A stretch of DNA of 64,000 nt. It comes from Pedobacter jeongneungensis (lineage in GTDB: Bacteria > Bacteroidota > Bacteroidia > Sphingobacteriales > Sphingobacteriaceae). Under the pieces are notes generated by a model that was given only the letters and a program-made list of their open reading frames with translations, ran no database searches and was not told the DNA's origin. Position numbers and translations under genes: made by a program. The DNA lies in the NCBI RefSeq assembly GCF_000633455.1, contig NZ_AYMG01000012.1:1-64000 (forward strand), read 5' to 3'. Positions 53,152 to 61,800 of this stretch are shown one piece after another (the stretch's first letter is position 1; every line of letters begins with the position of its first letter).

Positions 53152-53162
53152 TTTGATTTTCT

Positions 53163-53250
53163 TTAAGGTCGGCGGTCGGAAAGACCGAGGTTTGGGTACT
53201 TAACGGCTAAGCCCCATATCTTCCGACTCCGGTCTTCTGACCTCCGACTT
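53163..53250. repeat. Third copy of the GTCGG palindromic repeat
   Basis: AGGTCGGCGGTCGG (53167-53180) and TCTTCCGACTCCGGTCTT (53219-53236) flank a spacer with GGTTTGGGTACTTAACGG; it matches the two copies at 52690-52890 in order of words. It separates the YHS and the lipoprotein genes. Confidence 0.6.
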
Positions 53251-53259
53251 ATTGATTAA

Positions 53260-53691
53260 TTATTTAATTTTATATATTTTAATTAACGAATCTGATTCTC
53301 TCGTAACCTTGATGTAACTATCTTCAACAGCCCTGATTTTGACCATTTCGGATTTGTAATAATCAAGATCTTCCTGGTCCGTTTTTCCTTTAAAATCGTC
53401 TTTGAAGAAGTGCATCCAATCCATCATTTTTTCATCAGCAGCATTTAATTTTGTAATTAAATCTTTGATTTTTTGTTTTTGTAACAATGAATCCTGAGCA
53501 AGTTTAACCTGATTGGATACCAGGATTTTATCTAACTTCATTTTATTTTTCACTACTTTTTCTCCATCAACCATCAATTTATCATGGATGTTAAGTACTT
53601 CCTGACGTATAGCTTTCGCATCAGGCTCCGTTTTACACGAAAAAAGCAGTGCTGTGGCTAGGCTTAACAACAAAATGTTTAGTCTTTTCAT
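53260..53691 (-). CDS. Small helical lipoprotein
   Basis: A 143-residue lipoprotein from ATG 53691 (lipid Cys19, LLFSC); a longer frame from 53742 would overlap the upstream barrel gene and hide the signal. The mature part is a long helical protein (EVLNIHDKLMVDGEKVVKNKMKLDKIL, KAQ..). It resembles viral A-type/helical hypothetical lipoproteins; no domain was recognised. It lies 10 nt after the barrel gene, probably in the MbnP/MbnH-type operon. Confidence 0.7.
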   Translation of the reverse strand: MKRLNILLLSLATALLFSCKTEPDAKAIRQEVLNIHDKLMVDGEKVVKNKMKLDKILVSNQVKLAQDSLLQKQKIKDLITKLNAADEKMMDWMHFFKDDFKGKTDQEDLDYYKSEMVKIRAVEDSYIKVTRESDSLIKIYKIK

Positions 53692-53701
53692 ATTCTTTGA
53701 T

Positions 53702-54679
53702 TTAAAAATTATAGGTAATCCCAACGTAAACCTTTCCCGCACTCATTGGATGGTCGGTTTCAGCTTCCCAGATGTTCTTTTGAATACCTGCATTTAGTGC
53801 TACATTTTTATAAAAAACATCTACACCTGCACCACCCATCAGGTTGTTCATCACGTGCTCTCCGGTTTTTTGACCTTTGTATTTTTCTCCACCAGAATAC
53901 TCGTAAAAGAACTGTGCAGATGGCATAACCTGAACATCCTTTCCGATTCTTTGGGTATAAAAAATATTCAGGAAACTGGTTGTACTGTTCGCAATGCCTT
54001 CATCACGACCGTTGGTTCCGTTAACCTTGTAAGAAGTGTTTAAACTTGCTCCAAATTTGCCCAGGCCAACCATATAATTTAGGTATACAAAGCCATCAGT
54101 GCTTCCCGTTCCAGCCTGCATTAGCGACGAATAGCGGATACCGGCAGTATTTTTAAAATCATTTTTGCCTGTTGGTAATTTTATACCCGCTCCTGCAATC
54201 AGCTGTTGTTTAAAGTTATCTTCCAGTTTCTGAACGAGGTGATAACCCGCATATAAATTGATATCGCCAAGGCCCGAAATAGAAGAAGTATAGCCATTAT
54301 AACGCTCACTGTTGGAAACGTAAGGTAAAATGGCATTAATTTCCAGTTTGCTGTTGATGAAATATTTCCCTCTGATTTCTAAAGAACGGTAAAGTTCGTA
54401 ATCTGCTGGATTACCTGCATGATTGGTTATCGGAGAATCCTGACTACGGGCGGGAATAAAGAAATTTCCCCCATTAGGGAACAGGGAATGCGATTGTCCT
54501 TCATAACCATTAAAAGAACGGTAGCGGTATAAAAGACTGATACTATTGCGGTTATAATATGGAGTAATTCCCATAAAACAGCCGCAAATGTCGCAGGCAA
54601 AAACCTGGCTGCTGCAGAGTACTAAAATTAGAATTAATAATTTACGACTCACTGTATAATGTATTTTTGATAAATTCAT
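53702..54679 (-). CDS. Outer-membrane barrel with CDICGC start
   Basis: A 325-residue exported protein (signal LLILILVLCSSQVFA). The mature N-terminus is CDICGCFMGITPYYNRN, a Cys-cluster typical of MbnP/MbnH-associated and copper-related outer-membrane transporter-like barrels, and the rest is beta-strand rich (ending VYVGITYNF, aromatic terminus). Overlaps the peroxidase gene by 38 nt. It probably forms an outer-membrane channel or structural barrel of the cluster; the Cys cluster may bind metal. Exact role unknown. Confidence 0.75.
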   Translation of the reverse strand: MNLSKIHYTVSRKLLILILVLCSSQVFACDICGCFMGITPYYNRNSISLLYRYRSFNGYEGQSHSLFPNGGNFFIPARSQDSPITNHAGNPADYELYRSLEIRGKYFINSKLEINAILPYVSNSERYNGYTSSISGLGDINLYAGYHLVQKLEDNFKQQLIAGAGIKLPTGKNDFKNTAGIRYSSLMQAGTGSTDGFVYLNYMVGLGKFGASLNTSYKVNGTNGRDEGIANSTTSFLNIFYTQRIGKDVQVMPSAQFFYEYSGGEKYKGQKTGEHVMNNLMGGAGVDVFYKNVALNAGIQKNIWEAETDHPMSAGKVYVGITYNF

Positions 54680-55679
54680 TGTCTGTTAGTGTTTTTAAGA
54701 ATACTTTAATCTGCTCTTTTTCTGTTGAGCTTAAGGAGATGCCACTTTTTAATTGTGCATCAAGATTGGCTGATGCTTTAACGCCAGAATTGTAGTGTTC
54801 TAAAACCTCATCCAAACTGTAAAAACGGCCATCGTGCATGTATGGACTGGTATATTCTATGTTACGTAAGGTAGGTACGCGGAATTTTCCAAAATCAGAT
54901 GCCAGGCCTGTAATATGCGATCGCCCTTCGTCGCTACTTACCATATCCAAACCATGACTTCGGTATGAAAAATCAGTAAAAAAAGGTTCAACGTGGCAGG
55001 ATGTACATTTTTCTTTGAATATGTTGTATCCAGCCTGTTCTGTAACAGTAAAAGAAGTCCCACTTTCTTTACGCATTACCTTATCATATTTTGAATTGCC
55101 CGAAACCAATACTGCCGTAAATTGCGTTATCGACTTCAAAATAAGTTGCGAGTTAATTTCTGTTGAACCAAAGGCCTGCTTAAATAAATCGGGATAAGGC
55201 GCTGTGTTTTTAAGGAACGTCACGATTGTTTGTATATCAGTACCCATTTCGCAGGCATCGGTAATGGCGTTTAATGGCGAAGTTTCGATGTTTTTTACGC
55301 CTCCATCCCAAAAGAACGCTTTTTGCCAGGCCAGGTTAAAAAGTGGAGGCGTATTCCGCTTTCCCTGGCAATTATTCACGCCATGGCTCACTTTATGATC
55401 CAGTTGGGTAAAAGCAGCAAACTGCTGATGGCAGCTTCCGCATGAAACGCTTTTATCGGCCGATAGTCGTGCTTCGTAAAATAATTTCTTGCCCAATGCA
55501 AAACCTGCATTGGTTAATTTATTGTCTTCGAAATTGTATGCCGGAGCAGGGAAGTTAGCAGGAACCGAAAAGGTGATTTTCTTTTCCTCAGGTGTTAGCT
55601 CATCTTCATTTTTGCTACAGGCATACATCATCGCAATGCTGATTAAAAGCACTGCGATGACGGTTATTTTCCTCAACAT
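54642..55679 (-). CDS. MauG/cytochrome c peroxidase family diheme protein, MbnH-like
   Basis: A 345-residue diheme protein, lipoprotein Cys21. Two heme c motifs: C80-G-S-C83-H84 and C225-T-S-C228-H229. Family members either reduce H2O2 (CcpA) or oxidise protein tryptophans (MauG, MbnH). The adjacent MbnP-type gene, with a 1-nt TAATG overlap, points to the MbnH type, which in methanobactin-producing Methylosinus makes kynurenine from a Trp of MbnP. The transfer of that function here is inference. Exported, periplasmic. Confidence 0.88.
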   Translation of the reverse strand: MLRKITVIAVLLISIAMMYACSKNEDELTPEEKKITFSVPANFPAPAYNFEDNKLTNAGFALGKKLFYEARLSADKSVSCGSCHQQFAAFTQLDHKVSHGVNNCQGKRNTPPLFNLAWQKAFFWDGGVKNIETSPLNAITDACEMGTDIQTIVTFLKNTAPYPDLFKQAFGSTEINSQLILKSITQFTAVLVSGNSKYDKVMRKESGTSFTVTEQAGYNIFKEKCTSCHVEPFFTDFSYRSHGLDMVSSDEGRSHITGLASDFGKFRVPTLRNIEYTSPYMHDGRFYSLDEVLEHYNSGVKASANLDAQLKSGISLSSTEKEQIKVFLKTLTDNEFIKNTLYSES

Positions 55680-56449
55680 TAATTATGGATGTGATCTAAA
55701 CGGAATAAACCATTTGCATAATTATTGGCTACAATAACAGAATTTGCACCACCCATGGTAAAGTTTAAATTAGCAAAGCTAATGTCGGTTTTACCTGTAA
55801 ACAATGCAGCCGCATTTACAATAAAGTGCATGTTCGGTTTGCCATCGGTACGTACACGGAGCGGATTTGCCGCATTAATCTCTGTAGCAAAAGTTCTGAT
55901 GGTATTATTTGGATCGGTAACGCCACCAATGTGGAAAGTAAGCATATTTCCGGCAGCTGCTGACTGTGGTGAAGTTCCTTCTAGTTTAACGAATATGTAA
56001 CCGCTGTTCCAGGTCCAGAACATACCATTGATTGGATCCAAAGCTCCGGTTTGTGCACCGGCAAAATTACGGGCATAATCTACACCAATAGTATATTCAA
56101 TCTTAGTATAATCGCCTGTCGGAACATCTTTTAAGGTAATGTTTGTCGATTCTGCTTTCGAAGCATCAATTAAAAAATAGCTCTCCGGAATGAGATAAGT
56201 CGTTCCATCTGCTTTGCTTAATTTGATATTGCTAACATAGTATTTAAATACGTTAATTTTAAAATCTTCGCCTTTGGCATTTTTGTAAGTAGTGGTATTT
56301 AAAACTAAAGGACTTCCGTTTACCTGGTTTTCAAACTCAATAGAGAAAGTAGATTTAGTGTCAGCGGCAACTTCATTGCTGTCTTTTTTGCAAGAAGATA
56401 ATAGTATAATAGGGCATAACAATGCCAAAAAGTATTGTGATAATTTCAT
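55679..56449 (-). CDS. MbnP-like copper-binding lipoprotein
   Basis: A 256-residue lipoprotein (Cys20, LLSSC). It matches the MbnP domain: VFKYYVSNIKLSKADG, YTIGVDYARNFAGAQTGALDP, then NGMFWTWNSGYIFVKLEG with W145 and W147, and HIGG further on, ending in a C-terminal LDHIHN. In Methylosinus, the Trp in the W-x-W segment becomes kynurenine and helps bind Cu(I). Which Trp is modified here is not proven. First gene of the tight MbnP-MbnH-barrel-lipoprotein run; starts TAATG-coupled to the peroxidase. Confidence 0.85.
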   Translation of the reverse strand: MKLSQYFLALLCPIILLSSCKKDSNEVAADTKSTFSIEFENQVNGSPLVLNTTTYKNAKGEDFKINVFKYYVSNIKLSKADGTTYLIPESYFLIDASKAESTNITLKDVPTGDYTKIEYTIGVDYARNFAGAQTGALDPINGMFWTWNSGYIFVKLEGTSPQSAAAGNMLTFHIGGVTDPNNTIRTFATEINAANPLRVRTDGKPNMHFIVNAAALFTGKTDISFANLNFTMGGANSVIVANNYANGLFRLDHIHN

Positions 56450-56498
56450 TTTAAGAAAATTGGATAAGTAAAAAATAATTGAAGAAATTCTAATACAG

Positions 56499-56590
56499 TT
56501 GTCATGCTGATCCGATAGCTATCGGATTCATTTCAGCATCTTTTGATGAAATACACCATAGACCCTGAAATAAATTCAGGGTGACGATCG
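56499..56590. repeat. Composite palindromic repeat
   Basis: ATCCGATAG/CTATCGGAT (56510-56527) is a perfect 18-bp palindrome, within TGCTGA...TCAGCA arms, followed by ACCCTGAA/TTCAGGGT (56562-56582). The last hairpin is shared with 63086-63106, and the core recalls 22891-22929. It separates the MbnP gene from the small Cys/His gene. Confidence 0.7.
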
Positions 56591-56605
56591 CAAAGAAAAG
56601 TTTAC

Positions 56606-56977
56606 TTAAACCGTTTTCGGTGGATGGAAAATAGAAATCGAAAGATCTTTAACCGGTTTTTCGATGTAAAGATTTTCTGAAGTGATGATAAAATAGGGAA
56701 GATGATGATTTAAAGCTATTGTCTGAAACTGAGGTTCAGCCTCAGTAACTCTTTTCAGGTTTTCCTGAGCCTGTTTGTTTTTGCCTTCGAGCTCTTTTAG
56801 CTTTTTAGCCAGGAAACATTGTCCATCGCAATGGAGCTCAGGATGTTCTTTGTTAATACAGAATACACTTGTAATGTACTCTTTATTCATTTTGTACCCG
56901 GAATAAATCGCCAATTGCATGAAACCATTAGAAACGGTACAGGTAATTAAAAGATATATGAGGACTTTTTTGAACAT
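56606..56977 (-). CDS. Small Cys/His membrane-anchored protein, metal cluster partner
   Basis: A 123-residue protein with an N-terminal hydrophobic anchor (KVLIYLLITCTVSNGFM) and a cluster C40, H45, H49, C50, C54 (VFCINKEHPELHCDGQCFLAKK), which looks like a metal-binding knuckle. The rest is helical, with a His pair (ALNHHLPYFI). The gene lies 156 nt upstream of mbnP on the same strand. Function unknown; metal handling is inferred. Confidence 0.6.
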   Translation of the reverse strand: MFKKVLIYLLITCTVSNGFMQLAIYSGYKMNKEYITSVFCINKEHPELHCDGQCFLAKKLKELEGKNKQAQENLKRVTEAEPQFQTIALNHHLPYFIITSENLYIEKPVKDLSISIFHPPKTV

Positions 56978-57073
56978 TTTTATTGTGCTGCAAAAGTATT
57001 AAAGAATTTGGTTGCGGCAAAGAAAAATTAAATTGAATTATGCAACGACAACTTTCAATCGTGTGATTGTTTT

Positions 57074-57161
57074 TAGCCACGGATTCACGGAGGACACGGA
57101 AAAATTTTTCTTATCATTTTTTTTGGCTGTTCCTCCGTGTTGATCTGTGTCTCCGTGGCTA
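57074..57161. repeat. Imperfect palindromic repeat, TAGCCACGGA type
   Basis: TAGCCACGGA (57074-57083) and TCCGTGGCTA (57152-57161) are exact inverted copies, with CACGGAGGACACGG and TCCTCCGTGT as inner partners. Related words recur after 57965 (CTCCGTGTTAATCTGAG). Lies in the gap before the 57218 gene. Confidence 0.65.
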
Positions 57162-57217
57162 TAAATTACCTGCATTTTTAGTTAAAACAAATTTTATCTA
57201 TCTTGCCATACACAAAA

Positions 57218-57958
57218 ATGAAACCTATGAAATTATTTAGAACTATCGCAGTGATGATGGTATTGTCATCATGTGCCAAAAAAGAGGTACCCGATGTACC
57301 ACCAATTTTTAACGACCCCAATTGGACCAGAGTCGAAATTGCTGGTGGGAGAGAAGCTCACGCCGTTTATGGGGATATTGACGATACATTAATGGTATCT
57401 ACCCTAACAGAAATTTATCAAACTACCGATAAGGGCAAGACCTGGAAAAAAACAAAAGTAAATAATCAACCTATTTATGGTTTTCTATCTGTAAAGGATA
57501 CCATTTTTGGTTTACAGGCAAACAGCTTGAAGGATAAAGCCAATGAAAAATTGGCAACTTTTAGCCAGTATTTTAGTTTGGATAAAGGATTTACATGGGA
57601 TAGGTGCGCTAAATACGATATCTCAGAAGAGCGATCTCAAGAATATGCAGTTGTTTTTTTAGACTATCAGACTAAAATAAAGATAAAAGAGAATTTAGAG
57701 CCAATTAATGGAAACCCCGATCATAATTACATTTTAAAAAGTGATATTGAGGTTTTAAAAAATGGATTTTCAGAAATATTGAAGGTTCCATTTAATAATC
57801 AGCTTACCAACTTACATCTGGATAAGTTAGGAAGGCTTTATGTTTCTGCAACAAGGAGTATACATGATAAAAATACAGGGAAAGCCTTGGCAGCCGAAAA
57901 AAATGAACCCGCAATTATTTATATTTCTAAGAAAAATGTGAGGGAATTAATCGATTAA
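57218..57958 (+). CDS. Lipoprotein with one BNR-like repeat
   Basis: A 246-residue lipoprotein from ATG 57218 (a TTG at 57203 would add 5): lipid Cys in MVLSSCAKK. One repeat of the BNR/sortilin type is visible (YQTTDKGKTWKK), and further beta-rich sequence with FSLDKGFTWDR, so a small propeller may form. The C-terminal part has IIYISKKNV. No enzyme motif. It ends in a bidirectional terminator shared with the phosphomutase. Function unknown. Confidence 0.65.
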   Translation: MKPMKLFRTIAVMMVLSSCAKKEVPDVPPIFNDPNWTRVEIAGGREAHAVYGDIDDTLMVSTLTEIYQTTDKGKTWKKTKVNNQPIYGFLSVKDTIFGLQANSLKDKANEKLATFSQYFSLDKGFTWDRCAKYDISEERSQEYAVVFLDYQTKIKIKENLEPINGNPDHNYILKSDIEVLKNGFSEILKVPFNNQLTNLHLDKLGRLYVSATRSIHDKNTGKALAAEKNEPAIIYISKKNVRELID

Positions 57959-58017
57959 TAGAAAAAATATTGCTCCGTGTTAATCTGAGTCTCCGTGACT
58001 AACTCTAATACGGTTAA

Positions 58018-58062
58018 AACAAAAAAACACAGATGAAGATCATTCATCTGTGTTCATCTTTT
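58018..58062. terminator. Bidirectional terminator
   Basis: Arms AACACAGATGAA (58026-58037) and TTCATCTGTGTT (58043-58054) are exact, loop GATCA. A7 at the left and T6 at 58059-58064 provide U-tracts on both strands. It lies between the convergent lipoprotein and phosphomutase genes. Confidence 0.85.
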
Positions 58063-58082
58063 TTATCGCATAACGGATAAAA

Positions 58083-59819
58083 CTATGCCTGCAAATCAGC
58101 CATTACCGCTTTAATTTTTTCTCCAAGCTGCGCATTAACCGAATCAAAATCTTTTCTATCTGCTAAAGGTGCATTTACACTGCAATAGAATTTGATTTTG
58201 GGCTCCGTACCACTTGGGCGTGCAGAAACAATACTTCCGTCTTCAGTAATAAACTGTAAAACATCAGAAGTCGGGTAATCCAATTTGGTCACTTTTCCTG
58301 TAGCTAAATCAGTTTCCTGACTTAATTCATAATCTTTCAATACCGAAACTTTCGATCCGCCTAATGTTGCAGGAGGATTTTCCCTAAATTTAACCATCAT
58401 GGCTTTAATTTCTTCAGCACCTGATTTACCTTTTTTGGTTAATGAAACCAGATCTTCTTTGTAAAGGCCGTATTCTACATACATATCTAACAATGCATTG
58501 TATAAACTTGCGCCTTTATCTTTGTAATAAGCTGTCATTTCAGAGATAAAAGCAGCAGATACCACTGCATCTTTATCGCGTACCAAATCACCGATTAAAT
58601 AGCCGTAACTTTCTTCACCACCACCGATAAAGTATTTTTTACCTTCTAGTTCTGTCATTAACTGACCGATGTATTTAAATCCGGTTAAAGTATTATAATA
58701 GGTTACATTTTTCTTTTTGGCAATGGCTTCGATCAGGTTAGAAGTTACGATGGTTTTCACAATAAACTGGTTACCATCCAATTTACCGCTGTCCTGCCAG
58801 GCTGATAACAGGTAATTGATCAATAAACTACCGGTTTGGTTACCGTTAAGCAATACCCATTCGCCATTATTATCTTTTACTGCAATACCTACACGGTCAG
58901 CATCAGGATCGGTTGCCAATACCAAATCAGCATCAATTTCCTTTGCCTTGTTCATAGCCAAAGTTAAGGCTTCTTTTTCCTCTGGATTAGGATAAACTAC
59001 CGTTGGGAAATTGCCATCTGGTGTGCTTTGCTCTTCAACAACGGTTACATTTGTAAAACCAAACTGCTCTAAAGCTTTAGGCACCAAAGTAATTCCTGTT
59101 CCATGGATAGGAGAGTACACAATTTTTAAATCGTGTTGTCTTTTTATTGCTTCCGGAGAAATAGAAAGTGCAGTAATTCCATCTAAGTATAGTTTATCTA
59201 CATCTTCACCGATTAGTTCGATATTGGCCTCCACACGGTCGAATTTAACTTCATCGATGCTTTTAATTTTGTTTACCTCATCAATCACCAATTTATCATC
59301 AGGTGAAGTAAACTGGCCACCATCAGCGCCATAAGCCTTATAACCGTTATATTCTTTAGGATTATGTGAGGCGGTTAACATTACACCACTTTTGCAGCCA
59401 AAATGACGCACCGCGAAAGATAATTCAGGGGTTGGTCTTAAGGCTTTAAAGAAATAAACGTGAATACCGTTTGCTGAGAAAACATCTGCGGTAATTTTGG
59501 CAAAATAATCAGAATTATTACGGCTATCGTGTGCAATAGCCACGCTGATTTTTTCTCCAGGATATTTGTTGTTTAAATAATTTGCTAAACCCTGTGTTGC
59601 GGTACCTATGGTGTATTTATTGATCCGGTTAGAACCTGCACCCATAATGCCGCGTAAACCGCCTGTTCCAAATTCTAAACTTCTATAAAATGCATCGGTT
59701 AATTCTGTAGTCGCATCTTTATCTACAAGGGCCTGTATTTCTGCCTTGGTATTTTCATCGTAATTTCCACTTAGCCATTGGTTAATTGTGGCCTGTGTTG
59801 ATTGGTCAATTGCCTGCAT
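58083..59819 (-). CDS. Phosphohexomutase (phosphoglucomutase/phosphomannomutase family)
   Basis: A 578-residue alpha-D-phosphohexomutase. Phosphoserine S151 in VMLTASHNPKEYNGYK; metal loop DPDADRVGI; sugar loop GGEESYGYL; phosphate loop SGTEPKIKFY. Length (578) and QSTQATINQWL start are like PGM2-type enzymes that interconvert glucose-1-P and glucose-6-P, also ribose bisphosphates. Which sugar is preferred cannot be read. Cytoplasmic; isolated gene with a shared terminator. Confidence 0.94.
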   Translation of the reverse strand: MQAIDQSTQATINQWLSGNYDENTKAEIQALVDKDATTELTDAFYRSLEFGTGGLRGIMGAGSNRINKYTIGTATQGLANYLNNKYPGEKISVAIAHDSRNNSDYFAKITADVFSANGIHVYFFKALRPTPELSFAVRHFGCKSGVMLTASHNPKEYNGYKAYGADGGQFTSPDDKLVIDEVNKIKSIDEVKFDRVEANIELIGEDVDKLYLDGITALSISPEAIKRQHDLKIVYSPIHGTGITLVPKALEQFGFTNVTVVEEQSTPDGNFPTVVYPNPEEKEALTLAMNKAKEIDADLVLATDPDADRVGIAVKDNNGEWVLLNGNQTGSLLINYLLSAWQDSGKLDGNQFIVKTIVTSNLIEAIAKKKNVTYYNTLTGFKYIGQLMTELEGKKYFIGGGEESYGYLIGDLVRDKDAVVSAAFISEMTAYYKDKGASLYNALLDMYVEYGLYKEDLVSLTKKGKSGAEEIKAMMVKFRENPPATLGGSKVSVLKDYELSQETDLATGKVTKLDYPTSDVLQFITEDGSIVSARPSGTEPKIKFYCSVNAPLADRKDFDSVNAQLGEKIKAVMADLQA

Positions 59820-60166
59820 TGAGCTGTTTTTTTTAATTTAATATCTGGTGTTGAACAAATTTTAACGGATGATGTTTGGTTGAAAGCCATTTATTTCAGC
59901 CCATCCAAATTTTATTTTGTTGAGGGTGTTGCTTTTAAGCTGCTTTTGTTTAATTTCACGCCCCGATACAATAATAAAGAAAATCCAGTATTAAAGTGGG
60001 GCGATTGTAACTTTTTTAAAATAGTTATAGAACTCGTAAAGTTCCCATCGTTCATCACGGGTAAAAAACAATTAATAAAATAGATGAAAACATCATGGTT
60101 TTTCAAATCACAATTGGGATAAAAAACTTGATCGCTTCATTACCGTTAAAAACAATAGGCAAGTAA
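59820..60166. other. 347-nt gap upstream of aspartate kinase
   Basis: AT-rich, no protein family in either strand (67- and 64-codon frames look random). No lysine or methionine riboswitch could be recognised by eye. It probably holds the promoters of the divergent phosphomutase and kinase genes. Confidence 0.4.
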
Positions 60167-61480
60167 ATGAAAATTTTAAAATTTGGGGGTACTTCTGTAG
60201 GTAGTCCTGAGCGTATGACGAAATTGTTGGATATTATTAATCCAAATGAAGAGCAGATTGTAGTATTATCAGCCGTGTCTGGAACTACAAACAGTTTAGT
60301 AGAAATTGCAAATTATTTTTTAGCTGGAGATAAGAAGAAGGGAAGCGAGTGTGTCGAAAATCTATATCAGAAATATAAAGCTTTTGTTGTTGAATTATTA
60401 CCCGCTGCCGAATTTCAGGAGCAGGGAAATGAAGTAATCGATTATCATTTTGGTTTCTTAGCCGGACTGGCAAACGATATTTTTACTTCAATAGAAGAAA
60501 AAGTGGTGTTAGCCCAGGGAGAGCTGTTATCTACAACTTTATACCATATTTATTTAAAATCAATAGGCGTGCCTTCAGTATTGCTGCCAGCTTTAGATTT
60601 TATGAAAACGGATGAAGATAACGAACCTGATATTCCGTTTACCACTAAACATTTAACGCCTTTACTGGAACAACATAAAGACAATAAATTATTCATTACG
60701 CAAGGATACATCTGCCGCAACAGTTTTGGCGAGGTAGATAACCTGCGCCGCGGTGGTAGCGATTATACTGCATCTTTGTTAGGTGCTGCAATTCTGGCCG
60801 AGGAAGTTCAAATCTGGACAGATATTGATGGAATGCACAATAACGATCCGCGTATTGTTAAAGGCACCAAACCAATTGCTCAATTATCTTTTGATGAGGC
60901 AGCTGAGCTGGCTTATTTTGGCGCAAAGATTTTACATCCTCAATCTGTTTTTCCTGCACAGAAATATAAAATCCCGGTTCGTTTGTTAAACACGATGGAA
61001 CCTTCTGCAGCAGGGACTTTGATTACCCACGACAGCGAAAAAGGGAAAATTAAATCAATTGCTGCTAAAGATGGCATTACAGCAATCCGTATCCAATCGA
61101 GCCGGATGTTATTGGCTTATGGTTTCTTACGTAGGGTTTTTGAAGTTTTTGAGCGTTATAAAACACCGATCGATATGATTACCACTTCTGAGGTTGCCGT
61201 ATCTTTAACCATCGATGAAACTGCTCATTTACCACAGATTATCGAAGAACTGGAAAGTTTTGGTACCGTTGAGGTAGATACCGATCACAGCATTGTATGC
61301 GTGGTGGGCGACTTCGGTTCAGAGAAACATGGTTTCGCCAGCAGGGTTTTAGAAGGCTTAAAGCACATTCCGATCCGCATGATTTCTTACGGAGGAAGTA
61401 ATTATAACGTTTCGCTCTTAATATTAAGTGAGTACAAAACCGAAGCTTTAAGAAGCTTGCACAACAGGTTATTCGAATAA
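60167..61480 (+). CDS. Aspartate kinase (monofunctional)
   Basis: A 437-residue enzyme making aspartyl phosphate, the first step to lysine, threonine and methionine. N-terminal KFGGTSVGSPERM is the ATP-binding motif; the amino-acid kinase domain includes RGGSDYTASLLGAA and FGAKILHPQS. C-terminal residues about 300-437 are ACT domains with regulatory function, probably inhibited by an end product (type unknown). No fused homoserine dehydrogenase. Close to lysA, so lysine synthesis is the likely main role. Convergent small gene overlaps its end. Confidence 0.94.
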   Translation: MKILKFGGTSVGSPERMTKLLDIINPNEEQIVVLSAVSGTTNSLVEIANYFLAGDKKKGSECVENLYQKYKAFVVELLPAAEFQEQGNEVIDYHFGFLAGLANDIFTSIEEKVVLAQGELLSTTLYHIYLKSIGVPSVLLPALDFMKTDEDNEPDIPFTTKHLTPLLEQHKDNKLFITQGYICRNSFGEVDNLRRGGSDYTASLLGAAILAEEVQIWTDIDGMHNNDPRIVKGTKPIAQLSFDEAAELAYFGAKILHPQSVFPAQKYKIPVRLLNTMEPSAAGTLITHDSEKGKIKSIAAKDGITAIRIQSSRMLLAYGFLRRVFEVFERYKTPIDMITTSEVAVSLTIDETAHLPQIIEELESFGTVEVDTDHSIVCVVGDFGSEKHGFASRVLEGLKHIPIRMISYGGSNYNVSLLILSEYKTEALRSLHNRLFE

Positions 61481-61633
61481 GAGGAAAAAAGCGCCTGCAG
61501 CTACCAGAAAGCCGATAAGGAAATGAAAAGCCAGAAAGCTTGCCGGCAGCAATCCGTTTTTATATTTTTTGTAAGAGTTATATAATCCTGCAGAAAGAAT
61601 AAGGATGATAAATATGGCAGCTGCTATCTTCAT
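61469..61633 (-). CDS. Small two-span membrane protein (54 aa)
   Basis: A short frame from ATG 61633 to TAA at 61469, 54 residues. Two hydrophobic helices (about 4-18 AAAIFIILILSAG and 32-53 SFLAFHFLIGF onward to FLLFE) flank a basic loop YKKYKNG. Its start overlaps the stop of the upstream gene (ATGA), the mark of translational coupling, and its end overlaps the 3' end of aspartate kinase by 12 nt. Real gene is likely; function unknown. Confidence 0.6.
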   Translation of the reverse strand: MKIAAAIFIILILSAGLYNSYKKYKNGLLPASFLAFHFLIGFLVAAGAFFLLFE

Positions 61634-61800
61634 TTTTTGATAAATAAGAGGAATAGAACAATGAGAAGTAACACGATAAAAAATCGGATTTTTCCGTTGT
61701 ATTGTTTCTGGGTAATTCTTCCATGCTTTAAATCCAGGTAATTACCCAAATAAATTAGCCCGAAGAATAAAATTAAAATTATAATAAGGAATTTGAACAT
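61630..61800 (-). CDS. Small two-span membrane protein (56 aa)
   Basis: From ATG 61800 this gives 56 residues: MFKFLIIILILFFGLIYLG, a polar loop NYLDLKHGRITQKQYNGK, and a second helix FFIVLLLIVLFLLFIKK. It is coupled by ATGA to the next gene at 61469-61633. Its ATG overlaps that of lysA on the other strand (CATG at 61798-61801). No known domain. Confidence 0.6.
   Translation of the reverse strand: MFKFLIIILILFFGLIYLGNYLDLKHGRITQKQYNGKIRFFIVLLLIVLFLLFIKK

Noticed and set aside
59880..60106. Two short frames on opposite strands in the gap before aspartate kinase
   Set aside because: No domain, signal or good codon pattern, and they overlap each other on opposite strands.
59820..60166. Possible lysine riboswitch before aspartate kinase
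   Set aside because: No conserved lysine-riboswitch core words or paired stems could be recognised; a covariance-model search would settle it.
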